Below, piece after piece: positions 1 through 8,251 of a stretch of 48,284 nucleotides of DNA. Source of the DNA: an uncultured Phycisphaerae bacterium (GTDB lineage: Bacteria > Planctomycetota > Phycisphaerae > UBA1845 > Fen-1342); assembly GCA_937928595.1 (NCBI GenBank), contig CALGJV010000017.1:128744-177027 (forward strand), written 5' to 3'. The notes under the pieces are model-generated. The model was not told where the DNA came from. It made no database searches and was given only the letters and a program-made list of their open reading frames with translations. Position numbers and translations under genes: made by a program. Positions within the stretch are counted from its first letter, which is position 1. Every line of letters starts with the position of its first letter.

Positions 1-888
1 CGACTCGGCCGGGTCGGCCTTGCAAATCACCACCTGCTCGATCTTGTCGAAGAAGTGGATCCGGTACAGTCCGCGCGTGTCCTTGCCGGCGGCGCCCGCT
101 TCGCGGCGGAAACAGGTGCTCCGCGCGACGTACAGCTTCGGAAGCTCCGCCTCCTCGAGAATCTCGTCACCGTGGTAACCCGTGACCGGGACCTCGGCCG
201 TGCCCACGAGACTCTGGCCGTCGCGCTCGCACAGGTAGACCTCGTCGCGGTGCAGCGGAAAGAAGCCCGTGCCCTCCATGAGCTGGTCGTTCACGAGGAC
301 CGGGACGGTGAGCGGCACGAAGCCGCGGTCCATCATCAGGTCCCAAGCCAGGCGCAGCACCGCTTCGTGGAGACGCGCGCCCGCCCCGCGGAGCACGTAG
401 TTTCGGCTGCCGGCGATCTTCACGCCGCGGTCGATGTCGATGATGCCCAGGTGCAGACCGAGGTCCAGGTGGTCGCGACACTCGAACCCGAACTCGCCGC
501 GGCGTCGTGGCGTCCCGACCCGCCGGACTTCGACGTTGTCGGACGCGTCGCGCCCGACCGGCGCGGCCGGATCGGGGATCTGTGGCACCAGCAGCATCAG
601 CGCGCGCAACTCAGCCTCGACCCGCTCGCGCTCGGCGTCGATTTCCTTGAGGCGCGCCTTGATCTGCCCCATGGCCGCGGTCAGCTCGGCCTTCTGTTCC
701 TTCGGTGCCCGCGCGATCTGCTCGCCGGCCTGGTTCTGGCGGAAGCGGAGGTCGTTGAACTCCGTCTCCAGCGCGCGGCGGCGGGCATCGACCGCGATGA
801 TGCGGTCGATATCCACGTTCATGTTCTTCTGGGCAGCCGCCCGCTTGACGAGGTCGGGTTGCTCGCGAACGAGCCGGAGATCGATCAT
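1..888 (-). CDS. serS: Seryl-tRNA synthetase, 5' part (3' end beyond window)
   Basis: Cytoplasmic class II aminoacyl-tRNA synthetase that charges tRNA-Ser with serine. The reading frame starts at ATG 888 (MIDLRLVREQPDLVK) and stays open to the window edge, giving 296 codons of a family usually about 420-430 residues long. The N-terminal part is the long antiparallel coiled coil that grips the tRNA arm, rich in Lys, Glu and Arg. The catalytic domain begins around residue 115; the class II motif 2 is seen near residues 262-290 (FRREAGAAGKDTRGLYRIH). The C-terminal motif 3 is missing only because the window ends. A perfect TATAAT lies 81 bases upstream. The ribosome binding site is weak. Identification is secure. 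Confidence 0.95.
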   Translation of the reverse strand, partial: MIDLRLVREQPDLVKRAAAQKNMNVDIDRIIAVDARRRALETEFNDLRFRQNQAGEQIARAPKEQKAELTAAMGQIKARLKEIDAERERVEAELRALMLLVPQIPDPAAPVGRDASDNVEVRRVGTPRRRGEFGFECRDHLDLGLHLGIIDIDRGVKIAGSRNYVLRGAGARLHEAVLRLAWDLMMDRGFVPLTVPVLVNDQLMEGTGFFPLHRDEVYLCERDGQSLVGTAEVPVTGYHGDEILEEAELPKLYVARSTCFRREAGAAGKDTRGLYRIHFFDKIEQVVICKADPAES

Positions 889-968
889 GCGTCCGAAGTC
901 CGCAGAAGCCGGGTCGCGCCGCCGCCCCGCCGGCCGACCCGCGCGGTCACGCGACGCGTAAGTGTGGG

Positions 969-974
969 ATTATA
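969..974 (-). promoter_or_regulatory. Putative -10 element for serS
   Basis: On the minus strand this reads TATAAT, a perfect sigma-70 type -10 box, 81 bases upstream of the serS ATG in otherwise very GC-rich sequence. No good -35 hexamer is seen 16-18 bases further upstream. Inferred from sequence only. Confidence 0.4.
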
Positions 975-1470
975 CTGGATCTGTGCGTGCCGGCGGGGCC
1001 GCTGTCGAATCATCGCGGGCGTTAGCAGTGGATGAAATCCGCGTGACCCGGGCAGGGGCGCGGTGGATCGAATTGACGCGCCCGCAGGAAAAACATAATA
1101 TGTAGGCGTCGATCTGCTCGACTCCGAGCGTGCGGCGCGGCACATCAGCACCGCTCTCTGTGATGGTGAACAATCGCTGCATGGACGCGCCGGCGCACGG
1201 TATGTTCGATCGAGGTCCGACCGAAGGGTTGAACGATTGAATAGCCTGGACGGCGGCGCAGGCAGGCCGTCGTGGCGATCACCGCGGGGGGTTGTTGGGC
1301 GGTGTTGAAGGAACGCGCAGCGCTGCGCGGTGCGTGCTCTATCGGGCCGCGCCGCGGGCGGCTGTTGAGGGCGCGTCCGGAGAGCGAGGAGGAGTGCCCG
1401 GACCGCCTCATGGGCGGTGGGGCTGAACCGGAGCGCCGTATTGGAGGCATCGCGGAGACCGGATGCTGGC

Positions 1471-1493
1471 CGGTGAAACTGACGGTTTCACCG
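1471..1493. repeat. Perfect inverted repeat / hairpin in gene-free region
   Basis: CGGTGAAAC at 1471-1479 is exactly complementary to GTTTCACCG at 1485-1493, with a five-base loop. It lies 154 bases past the rarD stop on the minus strand. There is no T-run on either side, so it is not a classical intrinsic terminator. It could be a factor-dependent terminator stem, an operator, or part of a small RNA. Confidence 0.45.
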
Positions 1494-1646
1494 ACGGGTG
1501 CCGGACGCGAGGCTGAGCAGCAGGCTGGCACGCGACTGCCCGCGGTGATGCGCGAACCCTGATTCGGATTGCTTCCGGCGCTCACCCTTCGCGCGATCCG
1601 CGCCGCAGTCGGGGCCAGCCTGTCTCTTTGCGCTGCGAGAGCCGCC

Positions 1647-2606
1647 TCACTCCGGCGGAACGACTTCGGCCGGCCGTCGCGTCCAGAGTGCGGCCTCGAT
1701 CGAATAGAGCGCGAGCGCGGTCCAGATGAAACCGAACGCGATCAGGTGCGCCCGCGGATCAAACCGCTCCCGAAACGCGAAGACGGCCAGCAGGAAATGT
1801 CCGGTCGGCGCGAGGTACTGGATGAAGCCCATCGTCGCCAACCGCAGACGACGGGCGGCTTGGGCAAACCACAGGAGCGGCAGGGCGGTAACGATCCCGG
1901 CGGAAGCCAGCAGCAGGTCCGTGCCGCGCGAGACGTGCCCCAGCGCAAGTGTTCCCGCGAGTCCGCGCGTGATCAGCAGCCCGAGTGCGAAGGGGGTGAG
2001 CAGGGCGGTCTCGACGGTGAGCCCCACCAGCGCATCCACCGGCGCCGTCTTGCGCAGCAGACCGTAGAGGCCGAACGTGAGGGCGAGAAACAGCGCGATC
2101 GTCGGAAACTGCCCGAGCGCCATCGTGAGGTAACCCACACCGATCGCGGCCAGGCCGACGCTCACCAGTTGCAAGCGCCGCAGACGCTCCCGGAGAACGA
2201 TGTAGCCCAGTAGGACGTTCACGAGCGGGTTGACGTAGTACCCGAGGCTGGCATGGAGCGTGTAGCGATTCGTGATCGCCCACACGAACACCGTCCAGTT
2301 GCCGGCGATCAGGACCGTGGTCGCGGAAAGGGTCAGCAGCCCCCGCCGCGACCGCAACGCGGCACGCACCTGCGGCCACGCCCGGCGGAAGGCCAGCACC
2401 AGCGCGAGAAACGCGAGCGACCAGACGACCCGGTGAGCAACGACTTCCCAGATGTCCACGTGCGCCACCGCTTTGAAATAGAGCGGAAAGACGCCCCACA
2501 GGCCGTACGCCGCTACCGCGTACGCCACGCCGGCCCGCGTCCGGGCGGCGGACGCTGGAGCTGCGGGGGAGGCGAGGTCCGTGAGGGCCGGCGGCCGCGT
2601 GGTCAT
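1647..2606 (-). CDS. rarD: RarD-type EamA-family transporter
   Basis: Inner-membrane permease of the drug/metabolite transporter superfamily, RarD subfamily; the physiological substrate is not established for the family. The 319-residue protein has about ten hydrophobic segments and the family's landmarks: the early segment YGLWGVFPLYFK and, around residues 110-130, ASLGYYVNPLVNVLLGY. The ATG at 2606 is chosen because the conserved first membrane helix starts about 25 residues later; an in-frame upstream ATG at 2702 would add a non-conserved Arg-rich tail. There is no Shine-Dalgarno sequence, and a TATGAT -10 box ends seven bases before the ATG, so the message may be leaderless. It is divergent from the methyltransferase gene at 2701. 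Confidence 0.9.
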   Translation of the reverse strand: MTTRPPALTDLASPAAPASAARTRAGVAYAVAAYGLWGVFPLYFKAVAHVDIWEVVAHRVVWSLAFLALVLAFRRAWPQVRAALRSRRGLLTLSATTVLIAGNWTVFVWAITNRYTLHASLGYYVNPLVNVLLGYIVLRERLRRLQLVSVGLAAIGVGYLTMALGQFPTIALFLALTFGLYGLLRKTAPVDALVGLTVETALLTPFALGLLITRGLAGTLALGHVSRGTDLLLASAGIVTALPLLWFAQAARRLRLATMGFIQYLAPTGHFLLAVFAFRERFDPRAHLIAFGFIWTALALYSIEAALWTRRPAEVVPPE

Positions 2607-2612
2607 GGGGGG

Positions 2613-2618
2613 ATCATA
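2613..2618 (-). promoter_or_regulatory. Putative -10 element placing the rarD transcript start at its ATG
   Basis: Minus-strand TATGAT ends six bases before the rarD ATG at 2606. With usual -10 spacing, transcription would begin on or next to the A of the start codon, giving a leaderless message. The lack of a ribosome binding site is consistent with this. No -35 hexamer is evident. Confidence 0.35.
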
Positions 2619-2700
2619 GCGGGCGCGGCGGCCGCGCACCCCTCGCCGGGTCCCGAGGCGTGCATCAGACCGGTACGGTTCGCCGGCCGATAAGAGGACC

Positions 2701-3483
2701 ATGGTCGGATTTTGCGCCCGCCTGCTGCGTTTCGCGGCGGCCGCCCGCGTGCGGGGCGACCGCGCCGGCTACGATTTCGCGCGCGGCTTGCTTTGGGAGT
2801 GCGATGCGCGCCTGCGGCATTTCGCGGCCGGCGGGCCGCTGCGGCTGCCGATCGTGGACCTTGCGGATCTCGTCGGCAACCTCGCGCTGCCGGTGAGCGC
2901 CGCGGCGCTGCGCACCGAGGACGGCGGGGTCAGTCCGCTCGAAAGCCTGTGTCTAGCGGCGCTAGTGCGGCACCGCGCGCCCCGGCGGATCTTCGAGATC
3001 GGCACGTTCAAGGGCCGCACGACGTGCCTGTTGGCGCGGCACGCGCCGCCGGACGCCGAGCTGCTGACGCTCGACCTGCCGCCGGAGGCGGTGCCCGCGA
3101 TGGCGGTGGCGCCCACGGACGGCGACCTGCGGTACATCGCCAAGCCGCGCATCGGCGAGTGCTTTGCTGACGACCCGGCGCGCGGGCGCATCACGCAGTT
3201 GCTGGGCGACTCGCGCACGTTCGATTTCGCGCCGTACCGGGGAACGTGCGACTTCGTCTTCGTGGACGGCGCCCACAGCTACCCGTTCGTCGCCGCGGAC
3301 ACGGCCACGGCCTTCGAGCTGCTACGCCCCGGCGGGGTGATCGTGTGGCACGATTACAAGCCCGGATGTCCGGGAGTTGTGCGGGCGCTGCACGCGATTG
3401 CGGACGAACGCGCGCTGGTCGCGCTGCGGGGGACCTCACTCGCGGTGCACTGGCCGCCGGTCGGCGACGTCAGACCTTCGTGA
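2701..3483 (+). CDS. Class I SAM-dependent methyltransferase (Methyltransf_24-like)
   Basis: A 260-residue protein with the Rossmann methyltransferase core. Motif I appears as IFEIGTFKGRTT (about residues 96-107), an acidic ribose-binding position follows at LLTLDLP, and DFVFVDGAHSY (about residues 184-194) with the later GGVIVWHDYK match the cephalosporin hydroxylase/Methyltransf_24 group. The substrate cannot be told from the sequence; relatives modify sugars and secondary metabolites. The ATG at 2701 is preceded by AAGAGG. The 3' end overlaps the convergent pilB gene by 14 bases, so the two messages are antisense at their ends and no terminator can lie between them. Confidence 0.8.
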   Translation: MVGFCARLLRFAAAARVRGDRAGYDFARGLLWECDARLRHFAAGGPLRLPIVDLADLVGNLALPVSAAALRTEDGGVSPLESLCLAALVRHRAPRRIFEIGTFKGRTTCLLARHAPPDAELLTLDLPPEAVPAMAVAPTDGDLRYIAKPRIGECFADDPARGRITQLLGDSRTFDFAPYRGTCDFVFVDGAHSYPFVAADTATAFELLRPGGVIVWHDYKPGCPGVVRALHAIADERALVALRGTSLAVHWPPVGDVRPS

Positions 3484-5149
3484 CGCGCAGCACTTCCTCG
3501 GGCGTGGTGACGCCCGCGCGGGCCAGCCGCCAACCCTCCTCGCGCATCAGCACGAGGCCCTGCTGCCGCGCCACGGCTTCGAGCTGCGCGGCGGAGGCAT
3601 GCTGCAGCACCATTTCGCGCAGCTTGTCGTTCATCACCAGCAGCTCGTAAAGCGCTCGCCGGCCGGAGAAGCCCGTGCCGCGGCACTCCTTGCAACCGCG
3701 GCCGCGGTGCAGCCGTTCGCCGGGCTGGTAGGCGAAATCGGCCGGCAGCGTCTTGGGATTCTGCGGCTCGTACGCCTCCTTGCAGTGCTTGCAGATCGTC
3801 CGCACGAGCCGTTGCGCCAGAACGCCCTCGAGCGAGCTGGAGACGAGGAACGGCTCGACGCCCATGTCCAGCAGCCGGGTCGTGGCGGTCACGGCGTCAT
3901 TGGTGTGCAGGGTGCTGAAGACGAGGTGGCCCGTGAGCGACGCGTTGATCGCCACTTCGGCGGTTTCCTTGTCGCGAATTTCGCCCACCAGCACGACGTC
4001 GGGGTCGTGCCGCAGGAAGCTCCGCAGGGCCCGGGCGAACGTGAGCCCGATCTTCGGATTGATCGGCGTCTGGTTGATGCCCTCGAGGTAGTACTCGACC
4101 GGGTCCTCGATCGTCAGGATCTTGAGCTCGTCGCTCACGATCGTGCGCAGCGCCGCGTAAAGCGTGGTCGTCTTGCCGGACCCCGTCGGTCCCGTCACCA
4201 GCAGAATGCCGTGCGGGCGGTTGATGAGGTCCATGAAGACTTCGTAGGTGCGGCCCTCCATGCCCAGCTTGTGCAGGTCCAGCGCGACCGAGGTGCGGTC
4301 CAGGATGCGGAGCACGATGCCTTCGCCGAAGGTCATCGGGATGATGCTGACGCGCAAGTCAATCTCGCGGCCGTGGGCCTTGATCTTGAAGCCGCCGTCC
4401 TGCGGCAGGCGGCGCTCGGCGATGTTCAGGCTGGACAGAATCTTGATGCGGGAGACGATCGCGTTCTGGAACCGGCGGATCTCGGGCGGCACGTTCGCGA
4501 CGTGCAGGACGCCGTCCACGCGGTAACGCACGCGGAAGTCGTTCTCGAACGGCTCGAAATGGATGTCGCTGGCGCGCTGGTCGATGGCCTCGATCAGGAT
4601 CTCGTTCACGAGCTTGATGACCGAGGCTTCCTGGGCCATCTGCACGTCGAGGTCTTCGGACTCGACGTGCTGCTCGTCGATGATCTCGACGTCGCCGGAC
4701 TCCGCCACCATCTCCTGGAGAACTTCGCCGCCGACGCCGTAGAACGCCTTGATCAGCTTGTGAATCTCGGCCCGCGGCGCCAGCACCGGCTCGACCGGCA
4801 TGTTGATGCAGGTCCGAACCTCGTCCAGCGCGTACATGTTGAACGGGTCGGACGTCGCCACGCGCACGCCCTTGCCGTTCTTCGAGATCGGCATCAGGCC
4901 GTACTTGTGAATCAGCCGCGGCGGGATCAGCGCCAGCAGTTCGCGGTCGATCTCGCCCTCCCGCAACTCGACCACCGGGATCATGAGCTGCTCGCTGAAA
5001 ACCTCCAGCACATCCCGTTCGGCCACGAGCTGCATACGAATCAGAACCTGGTCAATCCGCTCGGACGGCGACGTCCGCGCGTTCATCGCCTCCGCGAGCT
5101 GCTCACGGGTAATCAGACCCTTGCTGACGAGTGCCTCGCCGATCGACAT
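3470..5149 (-). CDS. pilB: Type IV pilus / type II secretion assembly ATPase
   Basis: Cytoplasmic hexameric ATPase that drives extension of type IV pili or a type II secretion pseudopilus. The 559-residue protein has the N-terminal GspE domain (residues 1-150), the Walker A loop GPTGSGKTT at 310-318, the Asp box around 335-345, Walker B at 372-383 (DPDVVLVGEIRD) and the His box near 397-406. The zinc-binding C4 module is present at Cys443, Cys446, Cys476 and Cys479. Length and order match PilB/GspE. The retraction ATPase PilT is encoded at 41990-43126, which favours a pilus role, but no pilin, PilC or secretin gene is nearby. The start ATG 5149 gives the conserved N-terminus MSIGEALVSKGLIT. 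Confidence 0.93.
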   Translation of the reverse strand: MSIGEALVSKGLITREQLAEAMNARTSPSERIDQVLIRMQLVAERDVLEVFSEQLMIPVVELREGEIDRELLALIPPRLIHKYGLMPISKNGKGVRVATSDPFNMYALDEVRTCINMPVEPVLAPRAEIHKLIKAFYGVGGEVLQEMVAESGDVEIIDEQHVESEDLDVQMAQEASVIKLVNEILIEAIDQRASDIHFEPFENDFRVRYRVDGVLHVANVPPEIRRFQNAIVSRIKILSSLNIAERRLPQDGGFKIKAHGREIDLRVSIIPMTFGEGIVLRILDRTSVALDLHKLGMEGRTYEVFMDLINRPHGILLVTGPTGSGKTTTLYAALRTIVSDELKILTIEDPVEYYLEGINQTPINPKIGLTFARALRSFLRHDPDVVLVGEIRDKETAEVAINASLTGHLVFSTLHTNDAVTATTRLLDMGVEPFLVSSSLEGVLAQRLVRTICKHCKEAYEPQNPKTLPADFAYQPGERLHRGRGCKECRGTGFSGRRALYELLVMNDKLREMVLQHASAAQLEAVARQQGLVLMREEGWRLARAGVTTPEEVLRVTKV

Positions 5150-5406
5150 TTTCTCAACCGTATTCAGTTCAATAGGTTATCGACATCCTCGCCGCCACCG
5201 GCGCACCGCCCGCCGCCGTCTTTTACCGGCGGTGGCGGTCGCGGTTGCACCGGGCGGAGGATCGTTCGCTCAATCCGCAGCGAAGCGATGGTAGGGGGAA
5301 GGCTGCCATCAAGGCCGCCGGGGCCTGCGTCTGCCTCGCGCCAGTCCGAGAGCGGTCCCGGCTGTGCAGTCGAGGCTTGGTTCCGTCGGCGGCGTGGCCG
5401 TCCGAG

Positions 5407-6735
5407 TCAGGTCTTGCCGACCACACGCCGAATCGCCGCCTCGAGCTGCCCCGGACTGCGCTCCTCCAGTTCGTACGTCACCCGCAGCGCCGGTTTGTTG
5501 ATCTTCAGCATGCGGCCCAGGTCGATCGGCGTGCCGATCAGCACGACGTCGCACGGCACGGCGTTGATCGTCTGCTCCAGGTCACGGATCTGCGCCGCGC
5601 CATAGCCCATCGCCGGCAGCACGTCGGTGACGTGCGTGTACTTTTCGAAAGTCGCCCGGATCGTGCCCACCGCGTGCGGCCGCGGGTCCACGATGGCGCT
5701 GGCACCAAGGCGTCGGGCCGCGATATGGCCGGCGCCGTAGCGCATCTCGCCGTGGGTCAGCGTCGGGCCGTCCTCCACGACCAGCACCCGATGGCCCCGC
5801 ACCTGGTCCGGCGCGCTGACTGTGACCGGCGAGTTCGCCTCGATGACCGTCGCCCGCGGGTTGACCTCCGCGACATTGCGAAGCACGGTCGCGACATCCT
5901 CGGGACGCGCGGTGTCCACCTTGTTCACCACCACCACGTCCGCCAGGTACAGGTTCGTCTCACCCGGGTAGTAGCGGCGCTCGTGGCCCGGCCGGTGCGG
6001 ATCGACGAGCGTGATGTGGAGGTCCGGCCGGAAGAAGGGCAGGTCGTTGTTGCCGCCGTCCCACAGCACCACGTCGGCCTCCGCCTCCGCGGCTCGCAGA
6101 ATCTTGGCGTAGTCGATACCGGCGAAGATCAGGTTGCCGGCCGTGATGTGCGGCTCGTACTCCTCGCGTTCCTCGATGGTGCACTCGTAGTGGTCGAGGT
6201 CCGCTAGCGTCGCGAAGCGCTGGCAAACCTGCTTGCGCAGGTCGCCGTACGGCATCGGGTGCCGCACCGCGGCAACACGCAGCCCGAGTTGGCGCAGAAT
6301 GCGCACGACCGCGCGCGAGGTCTGGCTCTTGCCGCACCCCGTGCGCACGGCGCACACCGCGATGACCGGCCTCGTGCTTGCCAGCATGGTGTGTCGCGGG
6401 CCAAGGACGCAGAAATCGGCGCCCGCGGCGTTCACCAGCGCGGCCTTGTTCATCACGGCCTCGTGCGGCAGATCCGAGTAGGCGATCGGCACGAGGTCGA
6501 CGTGGTGCCGGCGGATCAGGGCCGCGATTTCGCTTTCGGCGTGTATCGGAATGCCTTGTGGATAGCGCGGCCCCGCGAGTTCCGGCGGATATACGCGGCC
6601 GGCGATGTCGGGAATCTGGGCGGCCGTGAACGCGACGACCTCCACGTCGGGCTGGTCACGCCAGTACACGTTGAAGTCGTGGAAGTCACGCCCGGCGGCC
6701 CCCATGATGATGACTTTGCGGGTTCCTGCGCTCAT
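5407..6735 (-). CDS. GTPase of the cyclic 2,3-diphosphoglycerate synthase family (COG2403-like)
   Basis: A 442-residue protein. The N-terminal third (KVIIMGAAGRDFHDFNVYW) is a Rossmann-like domain typical of this family. A P-loop follows near residues 129-140 (AVRTGCGKSQTS), and VVVVNKVDTA is the guanine-specificity motif NKxD. Characterised archaeal relatives make cyclic 2,3-diphosphoglycerate, a thermoprotectant; most bacterial members have no proven function, so that role is not asserted here. The start ATG 6735 is preceded by GGAG five bases upstream; an open extension to 6852 has no similarity. A TATTAT lies about 95 bases upstream. It stands alone, divergent from the small membrane-protein cassette. 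Family assignment is firm, function open. Confidence 0.8.
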   Translation of the reverse strand: MSAGTRKVIIMGAAGRDFHDFNVYWRDQPDVEVVAFTAAQIPDIAGRVYPPELAGPRYPQGIPIHAESEIAALIRRHHVDLVPIAYSDLPHEAVMNKAALVNAAGADFCVLGPRHTMLASTRPVIAVCAVRTGCGKSQTSRAVVRILRQLGLRVAAVRHPMPYGDLRKQVCQRFATLADLDHYECTIEEREEYEPHITAGNLIFAGIDYAKILRAAEAEADVVLWDGGNNDLPFFRPDLHITLVDPHRPGHERRYYPGETNLYLADVVVVNKVDTARPEDVATVLRNVAEVNPRATVIEANSPVTVSAPDQVRGHRVLVVEDGPTLTHGEMRYGAGHIAARRLGASAIVDPRPHAVGTIRATFEKYTHVTDVLPAMGYGAAQIRDLEQTINAVPCDVVLIGTPIDLGRMLKINKPALRVTYELEERSPGQLEAAIRRVVGKT

Positions 6736-7025
6736 ATGCTCCGTCCGTTCGTGGTTTTCGATGTGTGGCCGGCCCCGTGCTGTCGGCCCGGCCCGGCAGC
6801 CCCTGCCCGGCCAAGTCCGAACGCGGGATAATAACCAAGGTAACCCCAACATCCGGTTTGCTCAAGCGGCCGCGGCGCTCGGGGCAGTGTTGGACCTGAC
6901 GCCTTGCCGCGCCGCGCACGGACCCGTAGGATGCAGGGAGACCGGCGCTTGCGTCGCCAGGCTGACGGGCCGTGGGCCGGGTTGTGCGGCGGCTGACGCG
7001 GGCTGCGCCAGTTGGAGTCACCGAG

Positions 7026-7265
7026 ATGCGGAGTCGTGTTGCGCACGTCCGGCGTTGGTTGTCGGCCACGCTCATCTGTGGAAGCGTGCTCGTCGCACCG
7101 GCGGCGGCGCAGTCCGGCGAGGAAGAGAAGGGGCCGTTCCGCGAGCCGGGCATCACGTACATGGAATACTCCAAACCGTACATCCAGTGGCTGGCCGGCG
7201 CCTTGATTATCGCCGCCTGCCTGCTGATCGCCTTCAAGAACCCTCACCGGTCGCACTTGGACTAG
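7026..7265 (+). CDS. Small signal-peptide/membrane protein, first gene of cassette
   Basis: A 79-residue protein of unknown function. It begins with a positively charged stretch and a signal peptide that could be cut after APAAAQ (about residue 29). A short acidic linker (SGEEEKG) leads to GITYMEYSKPYIQW, then one membrane helix (about residues 54-70) and a short basic cytoplasmic tail ending KNPHRSHLD. Such a tail and the YMEYSKPYIQW motif look like family landmarks. An in-frame GTG at 6972 would add 18 residues; ATG 7026 fits the signal peptide better. It is followed by two more small membrane-anchored proteins on the same strand with gaps of 70 and 15 bases, so it probably forms an operon with them. 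Confidence 0.7.
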   Translation: MRSRVAHVRRWLSATLICGSVLVAPAAAQSGEEEKGPFREPGITYMEYSKPYIQWLAGALIIAACLLIAFKNPHRSHLD

Positions 7266-7335
7266 CGGCAGGTGGCAGGGGGGATCGGCTGCGGGGCCGG
7301 TCCCGAACCTGGTTCCGCATGACAGGAGCCCGCCC

Positions 7336-7635
7336 ATGCGACGCGCGTCGTTCTGGCTTGCCGCGCTCGTCTGTCTCAACCTGGTCCTGTTGACCGGGGT
7401 GCTGATCGTGGGAACAGCTCCGCGAACCGCGCTGGCCCAGAGCAGCCCGGCGGCCGGCACGACCAGCAACTACGTGGTCGTCAGCGGGCAGGTGCAACGC
7501 GGCCTAGACGTGCTGTACCTGCTCGACGCCCGCGAGCGGGCACTCCATGCCTTCTTCTTCCGCAAGGGGACGCGCGACATCATCTGGGGCGGAATGCGGT
7601 CGCTTGAGGCCGATTTCCGGAACAACCGCGACTAG
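7336..7635 (+). CDS. Small membrane-anchored protein with one propeller-like repeat, copy 1
   Basis: A 99-residue protein of unknown function. Residues 5-27 form a membrane anchor or signal peptide, possibly cut after ALAQ. The remaining part holds one unit of about 50 residues starting NYVVVSGQVQ and continuing with VLYLLDARERALHAFFF. This unit aligns with the one in the next gene (DYIMVTQQV, VIDAAARQMVYYVF), so the two are paralogues. The pattern resembles one blade of a beta-propeller, but only one unit is present per protein. ATG 7336 follows ACAGGAG at a suitable distance. It shares an operon with its neighbours. No enzyme motif is visible. Confidence 0.7.
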   Translation: MRRASFWLAALVCLNLVLLTGVLIVGTAPRTALAQSSPAAGTTSNYVVVSGQVQRGLDVLYLLDARERALHAFFFRKGTRDIIWGGMRSLEADFRNNRD

Positions 7636-7650
7636 CCTGGAGGCGGTGCC

Positions 7651-8067
7651 ATGTCTCGGACAACCAGCGCTCAGACTCATCGAGACGTACACGCCGGCGA
7701 CCTACCGCAGTCCGCACCTGTCAATCCGGCAGCGCCGAGCGCGCTGGACTCGCGCACTTTCGCGATTGGCGTCCTGAGCGTCACCGCGTGCGTGCTCTTC
7801 GTCGGCTTGGTCCTGCTCGCCGCCGCACCGCCGCAACCCGCGCACGCCGCCGCCCAGAACGACCGCGCCGGCGACTACATCATGGTGACACAGCAGGTCT
7901 CGGACTCGACCGAGGTCGTCGGCGTCATCGACGCGGCCGCACGCCAGATGGTCTATTACGTGTTTGACCCGAACCGCGAGACGATCGAGTTCGTGGCGCG
8001 GGTGCCGCTCGACCAGATGCCCAGCCCGCAGCCGCGGGAACCCGAGCCGCGTCCGCGTCGGCGCTAG
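7651..8067 (+). CDS. Small membrane-anchored protein with one propeller-like repeat, copy 2
   Basis: A 138-residue paralogue of the preceding gene. It has a 35-residue cytoplasmic N-terminal extension rich in Thr, Pro and Ala, one membrane helix (about residues 37-59), then the repeat unit at about residues 74-122 (GDYIMVTQQV, VVGVIDAAARQMVYYVFD). The tail after residue 123 is Pro/Arg/Glu rich (PREPEPRPRRR). The start ATG follows GGAGG with good spacing, only 15 bases after the previous stop. Function is unknown. The pair probably acts at the inner membrane with the repeat unit facing outward; this topology is inferred from the N-terminal charges. Confidence 0.7.
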   Translation: MSRTTSAQTHRDVHAGDLPQSAPVNPAAPSALDSRTFAIGVLSVTACVLFVGLVLLAAAPPQPAHAAAQNDRAGDYIMVTQQVSDSTEVVGVIDAAARQMVYYVFDPNRETIEFVARVPLDQMPSPQPREPEPRPRRR

Positions 8068-8251
8068 TCCGCGGCCGTCCGGCCGGAACGGACCGCTTGA
8101 AGGGGGCCTTGGGAGAGGCGAAAGCTCAGGAGGCTCCGCATACCGGGAAACATGTAACACAACATAATATATGTTATCGGACTATAAGTGCCGCAGACTG
8201 TCTTGGCACCGGCTCGCATCATCGCCCCGCCTCTGCAGCATCTCTGCCGCT
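8068..8251. other. Convergent intergenic region with AT-rich patch
   Basis: This stretch separates the small-protein cassette from the convergent YkgJ-type gene. It holds an AT-rich patch at 8155-8185 that includes AACAT-AATAT-ATGTT (8161-8175, five-base arms). The decamer AACATAATAT also occurs at 1092-1101. No T-run terminator is seen. Nothing else was recognised. Confidence 0.3.

Larger units (their letters stand above)
889..1646. other. 758-base gene-free stretch between serS and rarD
   Basis: No reading frame here has a convincing start, ribosome binding site or recognisable protein; the short open frames on both strands look like by-products of high GC. It holds the serS -10 box, an AT-rich patch at 1088-1104 that could be another promoter, and a perfect 9-base hairpin at 1471-1493. 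No tRNA-like T-loop or anticodon arm was found by eye. A small RNA or an unrecognised small gene cannot be excluded. Confidence 0.5.

Noticed and set aside
1272-1562. A 96-codon plus-strand frame in the serS-rarD gap
   Set aside because: Its composition, lack of a ribosome binding site and lack of any recognisable pattern do not support a gene.
5192-5238. Inverted repeat CCGCCACCG / CGGTGGCGG upstream of pilB
   Set aside because: Nine bases with a 29-base loop in very GC-rich sequence are likely by chance.
3377-5605. A 742-codon plus-strand open frame
   Set aside because: It is antisense to pilB, whose motifs are complete on the minus strand; the plus-strand product has no recognisable domain.
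8161-8170. Decamer AACATAATAT, also present at 1092-1101
   Set aside because: Two copies of an AT-rich ten-mer in different contexts are not enough to call a repeat family or operator.
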